Part shown: piece by piece, positions 34,166 to 45,591 of the stretch
How the letters are laid out: every line of letters starts with the position of its first letter
Numbering within the stretch: the first letter of the stretch is position 1
DNA from: Chiridota heheva
Taxonomy: Eukaryota > Echinodermata > Holothuroidea > Apodida > Chiridotidae
Reading direction: 5' to 3'
Length of the DNA: 64,000 nt
Assembly (NCBI GenBank): GCA_020152595.1
Contig: JAIGNY010002044.1
Span: forward strand, 644,001 to 708,000
Translations under genes and position numbers: made by a program
The notes under the pieces: model-generated
The model's input: only the letters and a program-made list of their open reading frames with translations
What the model was told of the DNA's origin: nothing
Databases searched by the model: none

Positions 34166-34169
34166 TAAC

Positions 34170-34487
34170 TGCTTAATACAACCAATAAAACTCAGGCTAC
34201 TAAAGCTTTCGCCATAAACCCTTACTTTAGGCCAACTCATGCCTCTCCGGTATGCACACTCATGGAAGCTATACATCACTCAGAATTTCAAGTTTGTAAT
34301 TTTACAAAGCACTAGGAACAACTTATAACAGTTTTGCACAAGCAAAATAATTTAAGTATATTTGATGTACTGAGAGGAACGATTTAGAAATGCTTAGTTA
34401 TTAATAATAAAAGGATTTGAGAGTGAATTTTTAAACAATGCCATGTGCATGTATGTACAAACACTTTATTGTAATTTCTCTTTTCAT
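34170..34487. other. anonymous sequence
   Basis: No recognisable feature. Confidence 0.4.
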
Positions 34488-34990
34488 AGTTTCTCTCTTA
34501 CCATCTCATATTCGATTTTGAAATGTCATATGGAAAATTTCATCTTTGTATACAATTAATTAGCTGTACTTGAACAGCCTGGAGAGAAAATGATGCCTTA
34601 GGGGGCAATTTGAGAAGGTAATAATACCACTTGGCCTCATAGCCCAGTGGTAGAGCAACTAAATGGCAGTCGGTGGTCTCAGATTCGAATCCCGATGAGG
34701 GCATATGATTTTCTCTCACCAGTTCATATTCGATTTTCAAACGTTCATGGAGAACTTCATGCCATACTATCTATGAATACAATCAATCAGCTGTACTTGG
34801 AACAGCCTGGAGAAAATGATGCCTAAGGGGACAATTTGAGGGGGTAATACCACTTGGCCTCATAGCTTAGTGGTAGAGCAACCAAACGGTAGTCGGGGTG
34901 TGGGTTCGATCCCGATGAGGGCATATGATTTTTCTCTCACCTGCTCATATTCCATTTTCAAACGTTCACATGCAGAAATTCATTCCATAC
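34488..34990 (+). repeat. tandemly duplicated tRNA-derived SINE, 224-bp period
   Basis: CTTGGCCTCATAGC occurs at 34630 and 34854. Both copies have a D-arm/A-box (TAGCCCAGTGGTAGAGCA or TAGCTTAGTGGTAGAGCA) and a T-arm/B-box (GATTCGAATCCC or GGTTCGATCCC), with a near-complete acceptor stem (GGCCTCAT with ATGAGGGC). The flanking CATATTC(G/C)ATTTT...CAAACGTTCA and CAGCTGTACTTG...CAGCCTGGAGA text is repeated too, with a third partial copy at the left end (34495). The shared flanks argue for a SINE or duplicated repeat rather than tRNA genes. Confidence 0.7.
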
Positions 34991-34999
34991 ATTTCATAC

Positions 35000-35530
35000 C
35001 ATTTTCACCAATTCATTTAACTCTCAAAGATAAAGATTTCTGCCACATCATGTCAAAAAGAGTGATAGGTGAGAAAAGCAGTTTTAAACCTTTGAAACAT
35101 ACCTAAACCCTGGATGAATGTAATTTATTTAATCTTGGACTATCATTCTGTCCCACTACTTTGTTAAACTTTATTGAATCATAACCAATGGCACCAACTG
35201 TTTGCAGAAGGTGGAATTCTTCCATTCACCAGAAGTTGCAAAATGACCCAAGGTACAACACTTTTCAGCCATTTAAGAAAAAGCTTTAGCTTTTATTCCA
35301 GCAACTGGAAAAATCCGACACTTGCGCTCCTGTTGCAGGAATCAAAAAATAAGTAGACACTTTATTATCATTGAGACAAAAATTATGTGTTTTATAATAA
35401 ACTTGTTGATACCCAGACATCACACACACTGTCATGTTTCATTAATATATATATATCAAGTTGATTCAAAGGACACAAGCATCTTCCTGTATTTTTACTT
35501 ATGGATTAAGTCGTGGATTTACTATTCAAT
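35000..35530. other. anonymous sequence
   Basis: Nothing supported. A short ATATAT run occurs at 35446-35456. Confidence 0.4.
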
Positions 35531-35539
35531 TATGTTGAA

Positions 35540-36600
35540 TGCACCTTATTTGGTAGATGTCAATTTACTCCAGGCTAGACAAACTCATGAAAAGCTTAAA
35601 CAGAAGCTTGCTCAAACAAGGTCTGACATTCATTTTCTATCGTGCTGTAAAACATTGGATCTTATACCTAGGGGTTTCATGCTGAATAACCCTTCTCGGA
35701 AATGCTTCCAGGAACAATGCACCACAGCGACTTATCAAAGGACTTCGGAAAAGCTACTAAGGATCTTGACATTACCCAGTGCATATGCTGAACAACAAAA
35801 ACCTTCAAACAAATTTGAACAGTTGTGCATGTTTCTTTCTAGAATCTTCAACAACCCACCAGTTATAAAGGCACTCCCAACTTTGTCAAGGAACTTCTGA
35901 AGAAAGAAACAAGATGTCATTTTGACATGGAAGAAGAAAAAGCTTCAAGATTTTATAGGCAAATTACCTATAAACACAGCACTACAAGAGAAGGAAGTTA
36001 TCCCAGATTTGACCAACAATCATCATGCCATCAAAATATGCTGCCTAACGGTGAGATTTCCAGTTTTCAATTTACCAAGCCATGAGAATTATCAGAGAGT
36101 GAATGTAGCTTGCTTGATTTCCTTTTGTTCCACCCCTTTCATTAGATAATGAAGAACTTCATAAGGATATTCACAAGTACACATCTCGCCTATGCAAAGC
36201 TGAATTTTTCAGTTCCGACAACACATCAGCTAATGATTATACTCCTGAGTTGGGTCCTTCAAAACGCCATCTCTTTGGACCCCCCGCCCCCCTTCCCTGT
36301 GGGAAGAAATGCCACACTAGATACCCATATCCTAAATTGCAAAGCAGTTAGATGCATTCCTAAATGACTTGAAAACACACCAATCAAAGCTTTGTGAAAA
36401 TTTAACTTTTAAACAACGACATGGACTCCACGATCTTCAAAAGAATAACAGCATCATAATCAAGCCAGCGGATAAGAGATGCAGCACCACTGTTCTTAAA
36501 AAAAGTAGATACAGAGAGAAGATGTGTCACAACTCACCAACAAGAATTTTTAAAATCGACTTAATACTGAATAAATCCAATGAAGCCCGAGGTGGGGCTA
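35540..36600 (+). pseudogene. N-terminal part of a Penelope-like / GIY-YIG-type retroelement ORF
   Basis: 35322-35900 is open. Its second half reads a Lys/Gln-rich region, then HFLSCCKTLDLIPRGFML. That resembles the non-catalytic N-terminal part of proteins in which a reverse transcriptase is followed by a GIY-YIG nuclease. After several shifts, 36369-36776 contains LTFKQRHGLHDLQKNNSIII KPADK (36447-36476), the conserved (I/V)(I/V)IKPADKG block just upstream of the RT palm. The RT itself is absent: the sequence is lost near 36600. Assignment rests on remembered family patterns and needs a profile search. Confidence 0.5.
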
Positions 36601-36989
36601 TTCCCTTACATTCTTTTGATCTGTATGTCTTCATTCAGAAACCAATTGTCCCAAGAGCAATTTTTCTTCTCGGTATAAATCTGTTACGTTTCCTTGTTTG
36701 GTTATTATGGAATCAACACTTAAACAAACCATGTTCTATAATTGATAAACGGCGATCATTGGTCGGAACTAAATAGCATACTATATAAGATACTATGCTT
36801 CCATGCTTTACCCATTTCTACATCAAACCTATAAATCACTCAAACAGTCAAATATAATATTCAAAACATACACGAGAAGTTGAATTTGTCTTTATCACTT
36901 TTACACAGTAATTTTCTGATCCAGTCTAATGTTTTGTTAATTGTTTGAGATCAACATTTGCAATCGTGCCTCGAGTACCTCTGGCAATA

Positions 36990-38545
36990 GCAGCGAAGAA
37001 GAATTTCTTATTTCCAGGATAAAAACACCAGCAATATAGTCAGCATTTTTGTCAAGGAAGGGGTTGCACTCAACCAAAAAACAGTCAAAAGTATAAATGC
37101 TAAGTGGAAAGGGGAGAGAACTATTTTGGACAAGCCTAGAGCAAGTAACGTTCAGCAGATCTAGATACCCTCATATCTGAAAATAAAGAGATAACGTCAG
37201 TAAAGATTCAAAAGGAATTGATTTCTGCATTTGGACTTTCAGTTGATGTGTCCACTATCAAGCGCATCAGGAAAAAAATTGGGTTGGGTATGCTCCAAAC
37301 CATTATACGCCAACTAATCACAAACAAAAATCAAACTTGAGGCTGGAGTATTTAATTTCCTCTTTGGAAAGATAAGACACTTTTGATAATGCAATATTTA
37401 CTGACGAATGCTCAGTAGATTTATGACAATACAATTCCGTCAGAAGTGGAAGCTACCAGAACTTAATGGAAAACCAAAACACCCCACAAAAGTTTATGTC
37501 CTGGCCGGCATATCAGCGTGTGGTGCCACAGAAATACTAATTTACGATCGAATAATCATTTTATATAGATTTTAATCAGAAGAAGGGCAAGCTTAAGTTT
37601 ATAAGAAAAGTTTTTTCAAAAGGAGATCAAAGGTTTATTCAGGACATGACCCAAACACATTAGTGACCTTCATAAAGTAATTCATGAAGAAGAACAACAT
37701 CCACTGGTGGCCAACACCTCCCCGAGATACAGATCTGAATCTAATAGAAATGGTATGGTATGAACTCAAGAACAACATCCACTGGTGATCAAGATCTACC
37801 GGAGATACAGATCTGAACCCAATAGAAATGGTATGGTATGAACTCAAGAACAACATCCACTGGTGATCAAGATCTACCGGAGATACAGATCTGAACCCAA
37901 TAGAAATGGTATGGCATGAACTCAAGAACAACATCCACTGGTGATCAACATCTCCCGGAGATCTGGATCTGAGCCCCATAGGAATGGTATGGCACCAATT
38001 CGAGAACATCCACCGGTGGCCAACATCTCCTGGAGATCCGGATCTGAGTCCCATAGGAATGGTATGGCATGAACTCGAGAACATCCACCAGTGGCCAACA
38101 CCTCCTAGAGATCCGGATCTGAATCCCATAGGAATGGTATGGCATGAACTCGAGAACATCCACCGGTGGCCAACACCTCCTAGAGATCTGGATCTGAATC
38201 CCACAGGAATGGTACTGCATGAACTCAAGAACATCCACCGGTGGCCAACACCTCCTGGAGATCCGGATCTGAATCCCACAGGAATGGTATGGCACGAACT
38301 CGAGAACATCCACCGGTGGCCAATACCTCCTGGAGATCCAGATCTGAATCCCACAGGAATGGTATGGCACGAACTCGAGAACATCCACCGGTGGCCAACA
38401 CCTCCTGGAGATCCGGATCTGAAGCTCATAGAAATAATCTGGCACAAATTCAAAAACAACATCCATTGGTGGCCAACGCCTTCCGGAGATCCGGATCTGA
38501 ACCCCATAGAAATGGTTTGGCACCAACTCAAGAACAATTCCCCAA
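36990..38545 (+). pseudogene. Tc1/mariner-type transposase fossil
   Basis: In order: an HTH region (VALNQKTVKSINAKWKGERT and SVKIQKELISAFGL, VDVSTIKRIRKKIG, 37060-37290), the first catalytic aspartate in FDNAIFTDEC (GAC at 37403-37405), and the block KPKHPTKVYVLAGIS-ACGATEI (37470-37535). A degraded RFIQDMTQTH (normally QDND, second aspartate) is at about 37630-37660. The C-terminal WWPTPP-x-DPDLNPIEMVW region is last and has expanded into the repeat listed next. Many stops and shifts occur. Inverted terminal repeats were not found. DD34E-type Tc1 is inferred from DLNPIE, whose E is the third catalytic residue. Confidence 0.75.
37690..38545 (+). repeat. minisatellite made from the transposase DLNPIE coding segment, 11 copies
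   Basis: Eleven head-to-tail copies of a 75-78-bp unit, marked by the codons for (N/P)-(I/T)-(E/G)-M-V-W at about 37743, 37821, 37899, 37976, 38051, 38126, 38200, 38275, 38350, 38427 and 38503. Each encodes approximately H-x-WPTPPGDPDLNPIEMVW HELKN. Copies 1-3 are 78 bp and carry TGG TGA where others have TGG CCA. Copies 4-9 are 75 bp and have GGA (Gly) where copies 1-3, 10 and 11 keep GAA (Glu). All unit lengths except small junction changes are multiples of three, so a plus frame (37984-38568) and a minus frame (38537-37635) stay open. Confidence 0.9.
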
Positions 38546-38569
38546 TTAAGAGCTATCAGTTGACTTGAT

Positions 38570-39440
38570 AGTTAGTAATAGACAACAAGTTACCCTATAC
38601 TGAAAACCTTCTATTAATTAGAATACAGAATTATGACATTTGCATGTAACATTATTGCAAGTTTTAGCGTTTAGCATGTTTAGCAATAAAAAGTGATAAA
38701 ACATGTATCTGTAACAATGAAACATTAGAAAATAACGTCTAACGAGTGACGTTTATGCTAACTTAGTGTACAGTGAAGTTAGTGTATCCTAGCTTATCCT
38801 ATTGTTCGGTCATTCATGTCTTCAGTATATGTGTAAGCCTGTGCCAGTATGCCAGGCCTAAGTCAGTAACTTGTAAATTAGGGCCTAACATTAGTCTACA
38901 AGTATGAGGTGTCTGCGAGGTGACTATAAGTTCTAATATCCAATAACTTTATTGTAGTTAAAATACACGTCAACTGAAATCAAAAGTTATCAAAACGTTT
39001 AAAAATATGTCTGTTGACCAGTGTCACAACCAAACATATCACAACCACCATAACAATTTGTATGTTTGAACTTTTACCCATAATTTTGCTTGTAAAGCTA
39101 CACAGTTGGAGAGGAAGTGGCTTATAAGTACTAGGTAAAATGGCTTGTGTGCCTAACAAGGGTTAGTATGTAGTAGGTAAAATGACCACTTTCTATCTAA
39201 CAAGTGTGGTAGTGGGGTTTACTGCATTTCTCTTTTAAACAGCTGTGCATCTTTGTGCAAAATACGCAAGAAGCTTTTATTACTTTGAAGGACCACAAGA
39301 AAAACTGTGACACTAACCCAAAATGCAGACTAATAAATTCGGCAAAATCAAAACTCGGTACAATCAGCAAAATTATTCTCGACAGAGTTAATTAAAAAAT
39401 CATTGCTGAAACTGACAGAAGAACACCGCTGCTGTGCTAA
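38570..39440. other. anonymous sequence
   Basis: No recognisable gene or repeat. Confidence 0.4.
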
Positions 39441-39451
39441 AGTAGTTTACA

Positions 39452-40275
39452 TTGATTAAAAACAAACCACAAAATTCATTTATTTGTTTCAATATTGTGG
39501 ACTTTGACCCTTTCACCACCGAGGAATTACTGACGCCTTATCATTTGCCCAGCAGTTTGACACAATCACAAACCAAGAGTGGAATACCATTTATGCAGTG
39601 TAGGAAATCTTTTCTTTTAACCAACGAGACCTCTTGTATGAAGCAATTCGAGAATGATATGTTTGACATCACAATGTATAGCTTTGACGGGGCTGAAGTA
39701 TGTGAGCTTGTCGGTACATACCTTATGCACCAGATCACCCAGAAATACAATAACGACAACATTGGTTTATAAAGAGACGATGGCCTCGCAGCATTTAATG
39801 AGCCCCCACGAGTAACAGAGCAATTAAAGGACTTTTGCGAAATATTTGGAAAGTATAAACTGAAAATCACCATTGAAGCTAACCTGAAGGTTTTTAAATA
39901 CCTTGATGTTACCCTAAATCTCACCAAGAATGAGTACGGCCCCTATATAAAACCGAACAACACTCCTTTATCATACACGCCAAATGCAACCACCCACCTT
40001 CGAGCCTAAAAAACATCCCCGAAGCCCCAAACAAATGACTCAACGAAATTTTATCAAATGAAGATATCTTTGATAAAGTCACCCCTGTTTACCAACGAGC
40101 GCTCGACAATAGTGGTTATTCTTATCAATTGAAGTACCAAGAACCAGCGCAGAAAAAATAGAGAAACCACCAACGTAACATCACCTGGTACAACCCCCCA
40201 TTTAACAAAAATGTTACCACCATATCGGAAAAGAATTCCTCTAGCTAGTCCACAAACACTTCTCACCCAACAATA
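39452..40275 (+). pseudogene. reverse transcriptase fragment, Penelope-like / GIY-YIG-associated family
   Basis: The text SFICFNIVDFDPFTTEELL corresponds to the first catalytic aspartate block (usually DFYPSITEELL), then DMFDITMYSFDGAEVCELVG, then IGL-stop-RDDGLA, where the RT catalytic pair DD is at 39776-39781. A TAA at 39770-39772 replaces the tyrosine codon before RDD. Downstream in another frame are KITIEANLKVFKYLDVTLNL and, after further shifts, NITWYNPPFNKNVTT and HKHFSPNNKLHE. These are conserved in a widespread invertebrate RT family associated with GIY-YIG nucleases. The family name is inference. The fragment is cut near 40275 by piggyBac-derived sequence. Confidence 0.6.
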
Positions 40276-40940
40276 AACTTCATGAGCATGATGGAATCAT
40301 ACCTCAGCACAGGATATACACCATTCATGGACAATTACTACACTTCTCCCGTTTTACTACAGAAGTGGCTATACATAAGCAGGTGGCACATTATGGTTAA
40401 ACAATAAAAGGGTGCCAAAAGAAATTGCGGATGCAAAACTAAAAGAAAAGAAGGTGATGCACTATAGCCGACTCACGCTGATGAAGAAAGATTATATTTT
40501 CTCCCTGTGCATTCAACAGCACATGGAAACAACAGATGTTGAAACAATAAAAAGTAAATCCAGTCACCAACGAGAAAGTTCTTGCCCCTGAATGTTGATT
40601 TATCAGAGATCGGATGGTATCATCAAATAATTTCGAAAGGAAATCCTTGAAGTGGTGAAAGAAATGCTTTTTTTCTCCATATTATTAGTTTATGTTTTGT
40701 GTACCTATGGCTTGTACATAGAGTGGCACAATGGTGTCAAAGTAAAACCTGTCCTACAGTTTTTCATTGAACTTGTAAGTACATTGCTTGAAAGCTGTGG
40801 GCCTCTTCCAAGCTTTCAAATGACAGTTGAGAGAAAATGTGCTGCTTTACTTTTATGCTTAGAGGGAAGACATTCCCTGTTTGGCACAGAAACCTTGATA
40901 CCAAGGCAGCAGCCCCTGCTCCCCCTTTCTTACACCACAG
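40276..40940 (+). pseudogene. piggyBac transposase C-terminal region, unit 1 (longest)
   Basis: Starts with MESYLSTGYTPFMDNYYTSP, the block of DDE_Tnp_1_7 (piggyBac) transposases that carries a catalytic aspartate (MDNYYTSP). Then KGVPKEIADAKLKEKK-type text, the insertion-domain end, NVDLSEIGWYHQIISKGNPL plus KWWK (read best in other units), FFIELV and CLEGRHSLFGTETL. It is broken by shifts and stops. Only this unit keeps the MDNYYTSP part, so the other seven copies descend from a segment starting at the KG(V/A)P codons. A donor-like CAG/gtataa ends it, about 290 bp before the BEN exon. Confidence 0.7.
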
Positions 40941-41229
40941 GTATAATATTCCATTATTATAATTTTTTCATTTATACCCCACAGATTTTTCTAACTTAAA
41001 AACTCTTGCATAGTTTTTCAATCTCGATCAGCCATACCTCAATTACAAAAAGAGCTGTTATAAAATAAAAAAGCAGAACTATTTATGTAGCCAATAGAGG
41101 GGATATTGTCAAGGCCTGTGTACCCTCCTTTCTACCTTTTCCACTGATTGTCAAAGTGTTGTAATTAAAAGCACTGGGTACTTGTAATGACCCTTGCATA
41201 CATTTAAGTATTTCTTTCATCCATTCTAG

Positions 41230-41401
41230 ATACCGGAGAATGTTTACCAGTATGCCCTCAGTGAGAGCAGAATGAATGCAGTTAGACTTTTAGCGTTAGC
41301 TCTTTTTACAGAAGAAGAACTAAAACAATCAACTGTCACTGGCCGCTCAAGACATGGAAGCAAGCAGCGGCTTGACATGGCCAAAGTGAAAATAATAGAA
41401 G
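41230..41401 (+). CDS. BEN-domain exon, copy 1 (intact)
   Basis: 172 bases, open in the frame ATA CCG GAG: IPENVYQYALSESRMNAVRL and then LALALFTEEELKQSTVTGRS, RHGSKQRLDMAKVKIIEG. The hydrophobic LLxLxLFxxEEL followed by S-V-T-G-R and a basic QRLD is the pattern of the first half of a BEN domain, a DNA- and protein-binding module of chromatin regulators. The leftover G would join AT of the last exon to give aspartate. The match to BEN is from pattern memory. Confidence 0.6.
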
Positions 41402-41696
41402 GTAAGCGCTGACTGCAATTGTGTTTCCTATATGTAATGAACCTCCCACAACTTCCTCATTTCTGCATAACTAGGGGTCTGACGATACCATCCCACGCAA
41501 AAGCATTCCGCAGGTTGGGATTTAGAACTATCAGACAACTTAATTCAAATTTTAGTGTAGGCTTCTTTATTGCACATAATTGTGTTGACTATCGACGATA
41601 TTCAGTACAACATCCTAGGCCACACTGCACATTGTTATCCAAATACAGCTACATGTAACATAATGAACTGTGTTCTGAGACAAATTTCTGAGGAAA

Positions 41697-42235
41697 AGGG
41701 TGCCTGCAAAAAAAGCGGATGCAAAACTAAAAGAAAAGAAGGTGATGCACTGTAGCCAACTCACGCTGATGAAGGAGAAAGATCATATTTTCTCCCTGTG
41801 CATTTAACAGCACATGGAAACAACTGATGTCGAAACAATGAAAAGTAAATCCAGTCACCAACGAGAAAGTTCTTGCCCCTGAATGCCGAGATATCAGAGA
41901 TCGGATGGTATCATAAAATAATTTCAAAAGGAAATCCCTGAAGTGGTGAAAGAAATGCTTTTTTTCTCCATATTATTAGTTTATGTGTGGTGTACCTATG
42001 GCTTGCACATAGAGTGGCACCATGGTGTCAAAGTAAAACCTGTCCTACACAGTTTTTCATTGAACTTGTAAGTCTATTGCTTGAAAGCTGTGGGCCCCTT
42101 TCAAGCTTTCAAATGACAGTTGGGAGAAAATCTGCTGCTTTACTTTTATGCTTAGAGGGAAGACATTTCCTGTTTGGCACAGAAACCTTAAGACCAAGGC
42201 CGCAGCCCCCTTGCTCCCCCTTACTTACACCACAG
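41697..42235 (+). pseudogene. piggyBac C-terminal remnant, unit 2
   Basis: Starts at the KGVP(A) codons and ends at the CAG/gtataa donor-like site. A one-base insertion (CCCCCTTGC) makes the frame end LLTPQ, which would be in phase with the BEN exon if spliced. This frame is specific to this unit. Confidence 0.6.
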
Positions 42236-42527
42236 GTATAATATTCCATTATTAGTTTTCCATTTATACCCCACAGATTTTTTTAACTTAAAAACTCTTG
42301 CATAGTTATTCAATCTCGATCAGCCACACCTCACTAACATAAAGAGCTGTTATAGAATTAAAAAGCAGTGTACTCAGAACTATTTATGTAGCACAATAGA
42401 GGGGATGTTGTCAAGGCCTGTGTACCCACCTTTCTACACCAGTGATTGTCAAAGTGTTGTAATTAAAAGCACTGGGTACTTGTAATGACCCGTGCATACA
42501 TTTGAGCATTTCTTTTATTCATTCTAG

Positions 42528-42699
42528 ATACCGGAGAATGTTTACCAGTATGCCCTCAGTGAGAGCAGAATGAAGGCAGTTAGACTTTTAACGTTAGCTC
42601 TTTTTACAGAAGAAGAACTAAATTAATCAACTGTCACTGGCCGCTCAAGACATGATAGCAAGCAGCGGCTTGACATGGCCAAAGTGAAAAAAATAGAAG
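42528..42699 (+). pseudogene. BEN-domain exon, copy 2 (nonsense)
   Basis: Same 172-base exon and splice sites, but AAA CAA has become AAT TAA, a stop at 42624-42626. HGSK reads HDSK. Confidence 0.7.
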
Positions 42700-42998
42700 G
42701 TAAGCGCTGACTGCAATTCTGTTTCCTATATATAATGAACCTCCCACATCTTCCTCATTTCTGCGTCAGTCAACTAGGGGTCTGAAAATACCATCCCATG
42801 CAAGAGCATTCCGCAGGTTGGGATTTACAACTATCAGACAGCTTCATTCAAATTTTAGAATAGGCTTCTTTATTGCACATAATTGTGTAAATTATCGACG
42901 ATATTCAGTACAACATCCTAGGCCACACTGCACATTGTTATCCAAATACAGCTACATGTAACATAATGAGTTGTGTTCTGAGACAAATTTCTGAGGAA

Positions 42999-43534
42999 AA
43001 GGGTGCCCGCAGAAAATGCGGATGCAAAACTGAAAGAAAAGAAGGTGATGCACTGTAGCCAACTCACGCTAATGAAGAAGAAAGATCATATATTTTTCCT
43101 GTGCATTCAACAGCACATGGAAACAACTGATGTCGAAACAATGAAAAGTAAATCCAGTCACCAACGAGAAAGTTCTTGTCCCTGAATGTTGATTTATCAG
43201 AGATCGGATGGTATCATCAAATAATTTCGAAAGGAAATCCTTTAAGTGGTCAAAGAAATGCTTTTTTCTCCATATTATTAGTTTATGTGTTGTGTGCCTA
43301 TGGCTTATACATAGAGTGGCACAATGGTGTCAAACTAAAACCTGTCCGACAGTTTTTCATTGAACTTAGTAAGTCCATTGCTTGAAAGCTGTGGGCCCCT
43401 TCCAAGCTTTCAAATGACAGTTGGGAGAAAATCTGCTGCTTTACTTTTATGCTTAGAGGGAAGACATTCCCTGTTTGGCACAGAAACCTTGATACCAAGG
43501 CAGCAGCCCCTGCTCCCCCTTTCTTACACCACAG
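42999..43534 (+). pseudogene. piggyBac C-terminal remnant, unit 3
   Basis: Best copy of the text NVDLSEIGWYHQIISKGNPL (43179-43240), the region linking the RNase H-like fold to the C-terminal helices in piggyBac transposases. Stops and shifts otherwise. Confidence 0.65.
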
Positions 43535-43824
43535 GTATAATATTCCATTATTATAATTTTTTCATTTTATACCCCCCAGATTTTTCTAACTTAAAAACTC
43601 TTGCATAGTTATTCAATCTCCATCACCTCACTAACAAAAAAAACTGTTACAAAATTAAAAAGCAGTGTACTCAGAACTATTTATGTAGCACAATAGAGGG
43701 GATGTTGTAAAGGCCTGTGTACCCACCTTTCTACACCACTGATTGTCAAAGTGTTGTAATTAAAAGCACTGGGTGATTGTAATGACCCTTGCATACATTT
43801 GAGTATTTCTTTTATTCATTCTAG

Positions 43825-43996
43825 ATACCGGAGAATGTTTACCAGTATGCCCTCAGTGAGAGCAGAATGAAGGCAGTTAGACTTTTAACGTTAGCTCTTT
43901 TTACAGAAGAAGAACTAAAACAATCAACTGTCACTGGCCGCTCAAGACATGGGAGCAAGCAGCGGCTTGACATGGCCAAAGTGAAATTAATAGAAG
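43825..43996 (+). CDS. BEN-domain exon, copy 3 (intact)
   Basis: 172 bases, open. It differs from copy 1 at a handful of codons: R-M-K-A instead of R-M-N-A, LLTLALF instead of LLALALF, and KLIE instead of KIIE. Splice sites are kept. Confidence 0.6.
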
Positions 43997-44296
43997 GTAA
44001 GCGCTGACTGCAATTGTGTTTCCTATATATAATGAACCTCCCACATCTTCCTCATTTCTGCGTCAGTCAACTAGGGGTCTGACAATACCATCCCATGCAA
44101 GAGCATTCCGCAGGTTGGGATTTACAACTATCAGACAGCTTCATTCAAATTTTAGAATAGGCTTCTTTATTGCACATAATTGTGTAAATTATCGACGATA
44201 TTCAGTACAACATCCTAGGCCACACTGCACATTGTTATCCAAATACAGCTACATGTAACATAATGAACTGTGTTCTGAGACAAATTTCTGAGGAAA

Positions 44297-44837
44297 AGGG
44301 TGCCTGCAAAAAAAGCGGATGCAAAACTAAAAGAAAAGAAGGTGATGCACTGTAGCCAACTCACGCTGATGAAGAAGAAAGATCATATATTTTCCCTGTG
44401 CATTCAACAGCACATGGATGGAAGCAACTGATGTCGAAACAATAAAAAGTAAATCCAGTCACCAACGAGAAAGTTCTTGCCCCTGAATGCTAAGATATCA
44501 GAGATCGGATGGTATCATCAAATAATTTCGAAAGGAAATCCTTGAAGTGGTGGAAGAAATGCTTTTATTCTCCATATTATTAGTTTATGTGTGGTGTACC
44601 TATGGCTTGCACATAGAGTGGCACAATGGTGTAAAACTAAAACCTGTCCTACACAGTTTTTCATTGAACTTGCAAGTCCATTGCTTAAAAGCTGTAGGCC
44701 CCATCCAAGCTTTCAAATGACAGTTGGGAGAAAATGTGCTGCTTTACTTTTATGCTTAGAGGGAAGACATTTCCTGTTTGGCTCAGAAACCTTAAAACCA
44801 AGGTAGCAGCCCCTGCTCCCCCTTACTTACACCACAG
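44297..44837 (+). pseudogene. piggyBac C-terminal remnant, unit 4
   Basis: As in the other units. It has a 4-base insertion (ATGGATGGAAGC) shared with unit 5. Confidence 0.6.
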
Positions 44838-45123
44838 GTATAATATTCCATTATTATATTTTTCATTTATACCCCACAGATTTTTTAAATTAAAAATCTT
44901 GCATATTTATTCAATCTCGATCATCACCTCACTAACAAAAAAACTGTTACAAAATTAAAAAGCAGTGTACTCAGAACTATTTATGTAGCACAATAGAGGG
45001 GATGTTGTAAAGGCCTGTGTACCCACCTTTCTACACCACTGATTGTCAAAGTGTTGTAATTAAAAGCACTGGTGATTGTAATGACCCTTGCATACATTTG
45101 AGTATTTCTTTTATTCATTCTAG

Positions 45124-45292
45124 ATACCGGAGAATGTTTACCAGTATGCCCTCAGTGAAAGCAGAACGAAGGCAGTTAGACATTTAACGTTAGTTTTTTT
45201 TTACAGAAGAACTAAAACAATCAACTGTCACTGGCTGCTCAAGACATGGGAGCAAGCACAGCTTGACATGGCCAAAGTGAAAATAATAGAAG
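45124..45292 (+). pseudogene. BEN-domain exon, copy 4 (two compensating frameshifts)
   Basis: 169 bases. A net 2-base loss in the LFTEEEL codons (GTTAGTTTTTTTTTACAG) shifts the frame. A 1-base loss at CAGCGG (now CACAGC) restores it, so exon length stays compatible with the downstream frame but the middle of the domain is scrambled. Confidence 0.7.
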
Positions 45293-45591
45293 GTAAGCGC
45301 TGACTGCAATTGTTTTTCCTATATATAATGAACCTCTCACATCTTCCTCATTTCTGCGTCAGTCAACTAGGGGTCTGAAAATACCATCCCATGCAGGAGC
45401 ATTCCGCAGGTTGGGAGTTGGAACTATCAGACAACTTAATTCAAATTTTAGTGTAGGCTCCTTTATTGCACATAATTGTCTTGACTATCGACGATATTCA
45501 GTTCAACATCCTAGGCCACACTGCACATTGTTATCCAAATACAGCTACATGTAACATAATGAGTTGTGTTCTGAGACAAATTTCAAAAGAA

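Noticed and set aside
34630-34925. Two functional tRNA genes
   Set aside because: Acceptor stem has a mismatch, the anticodon arm is not convincing, and flanks are repeated with the heads, which fits a SINE better.
37635-38537. 300-codon minus-strand frame as a gene
   Set aside because: It is the antisense of the Tc1-derived 75-78-bp repeat, and the plus strand reads the recognisable transposase segment.
41419-41755. Recurrent frames GLTIPSHAKAFRRLGF and ATCNIM...GCKTKRKEGDAL in each unit
   Set aside because: They lie in intron-like spacer or in a wrong frame of the piggyBac remnant (the right frame reads ADAKLKEKK). They recur only because the unit is repeated.
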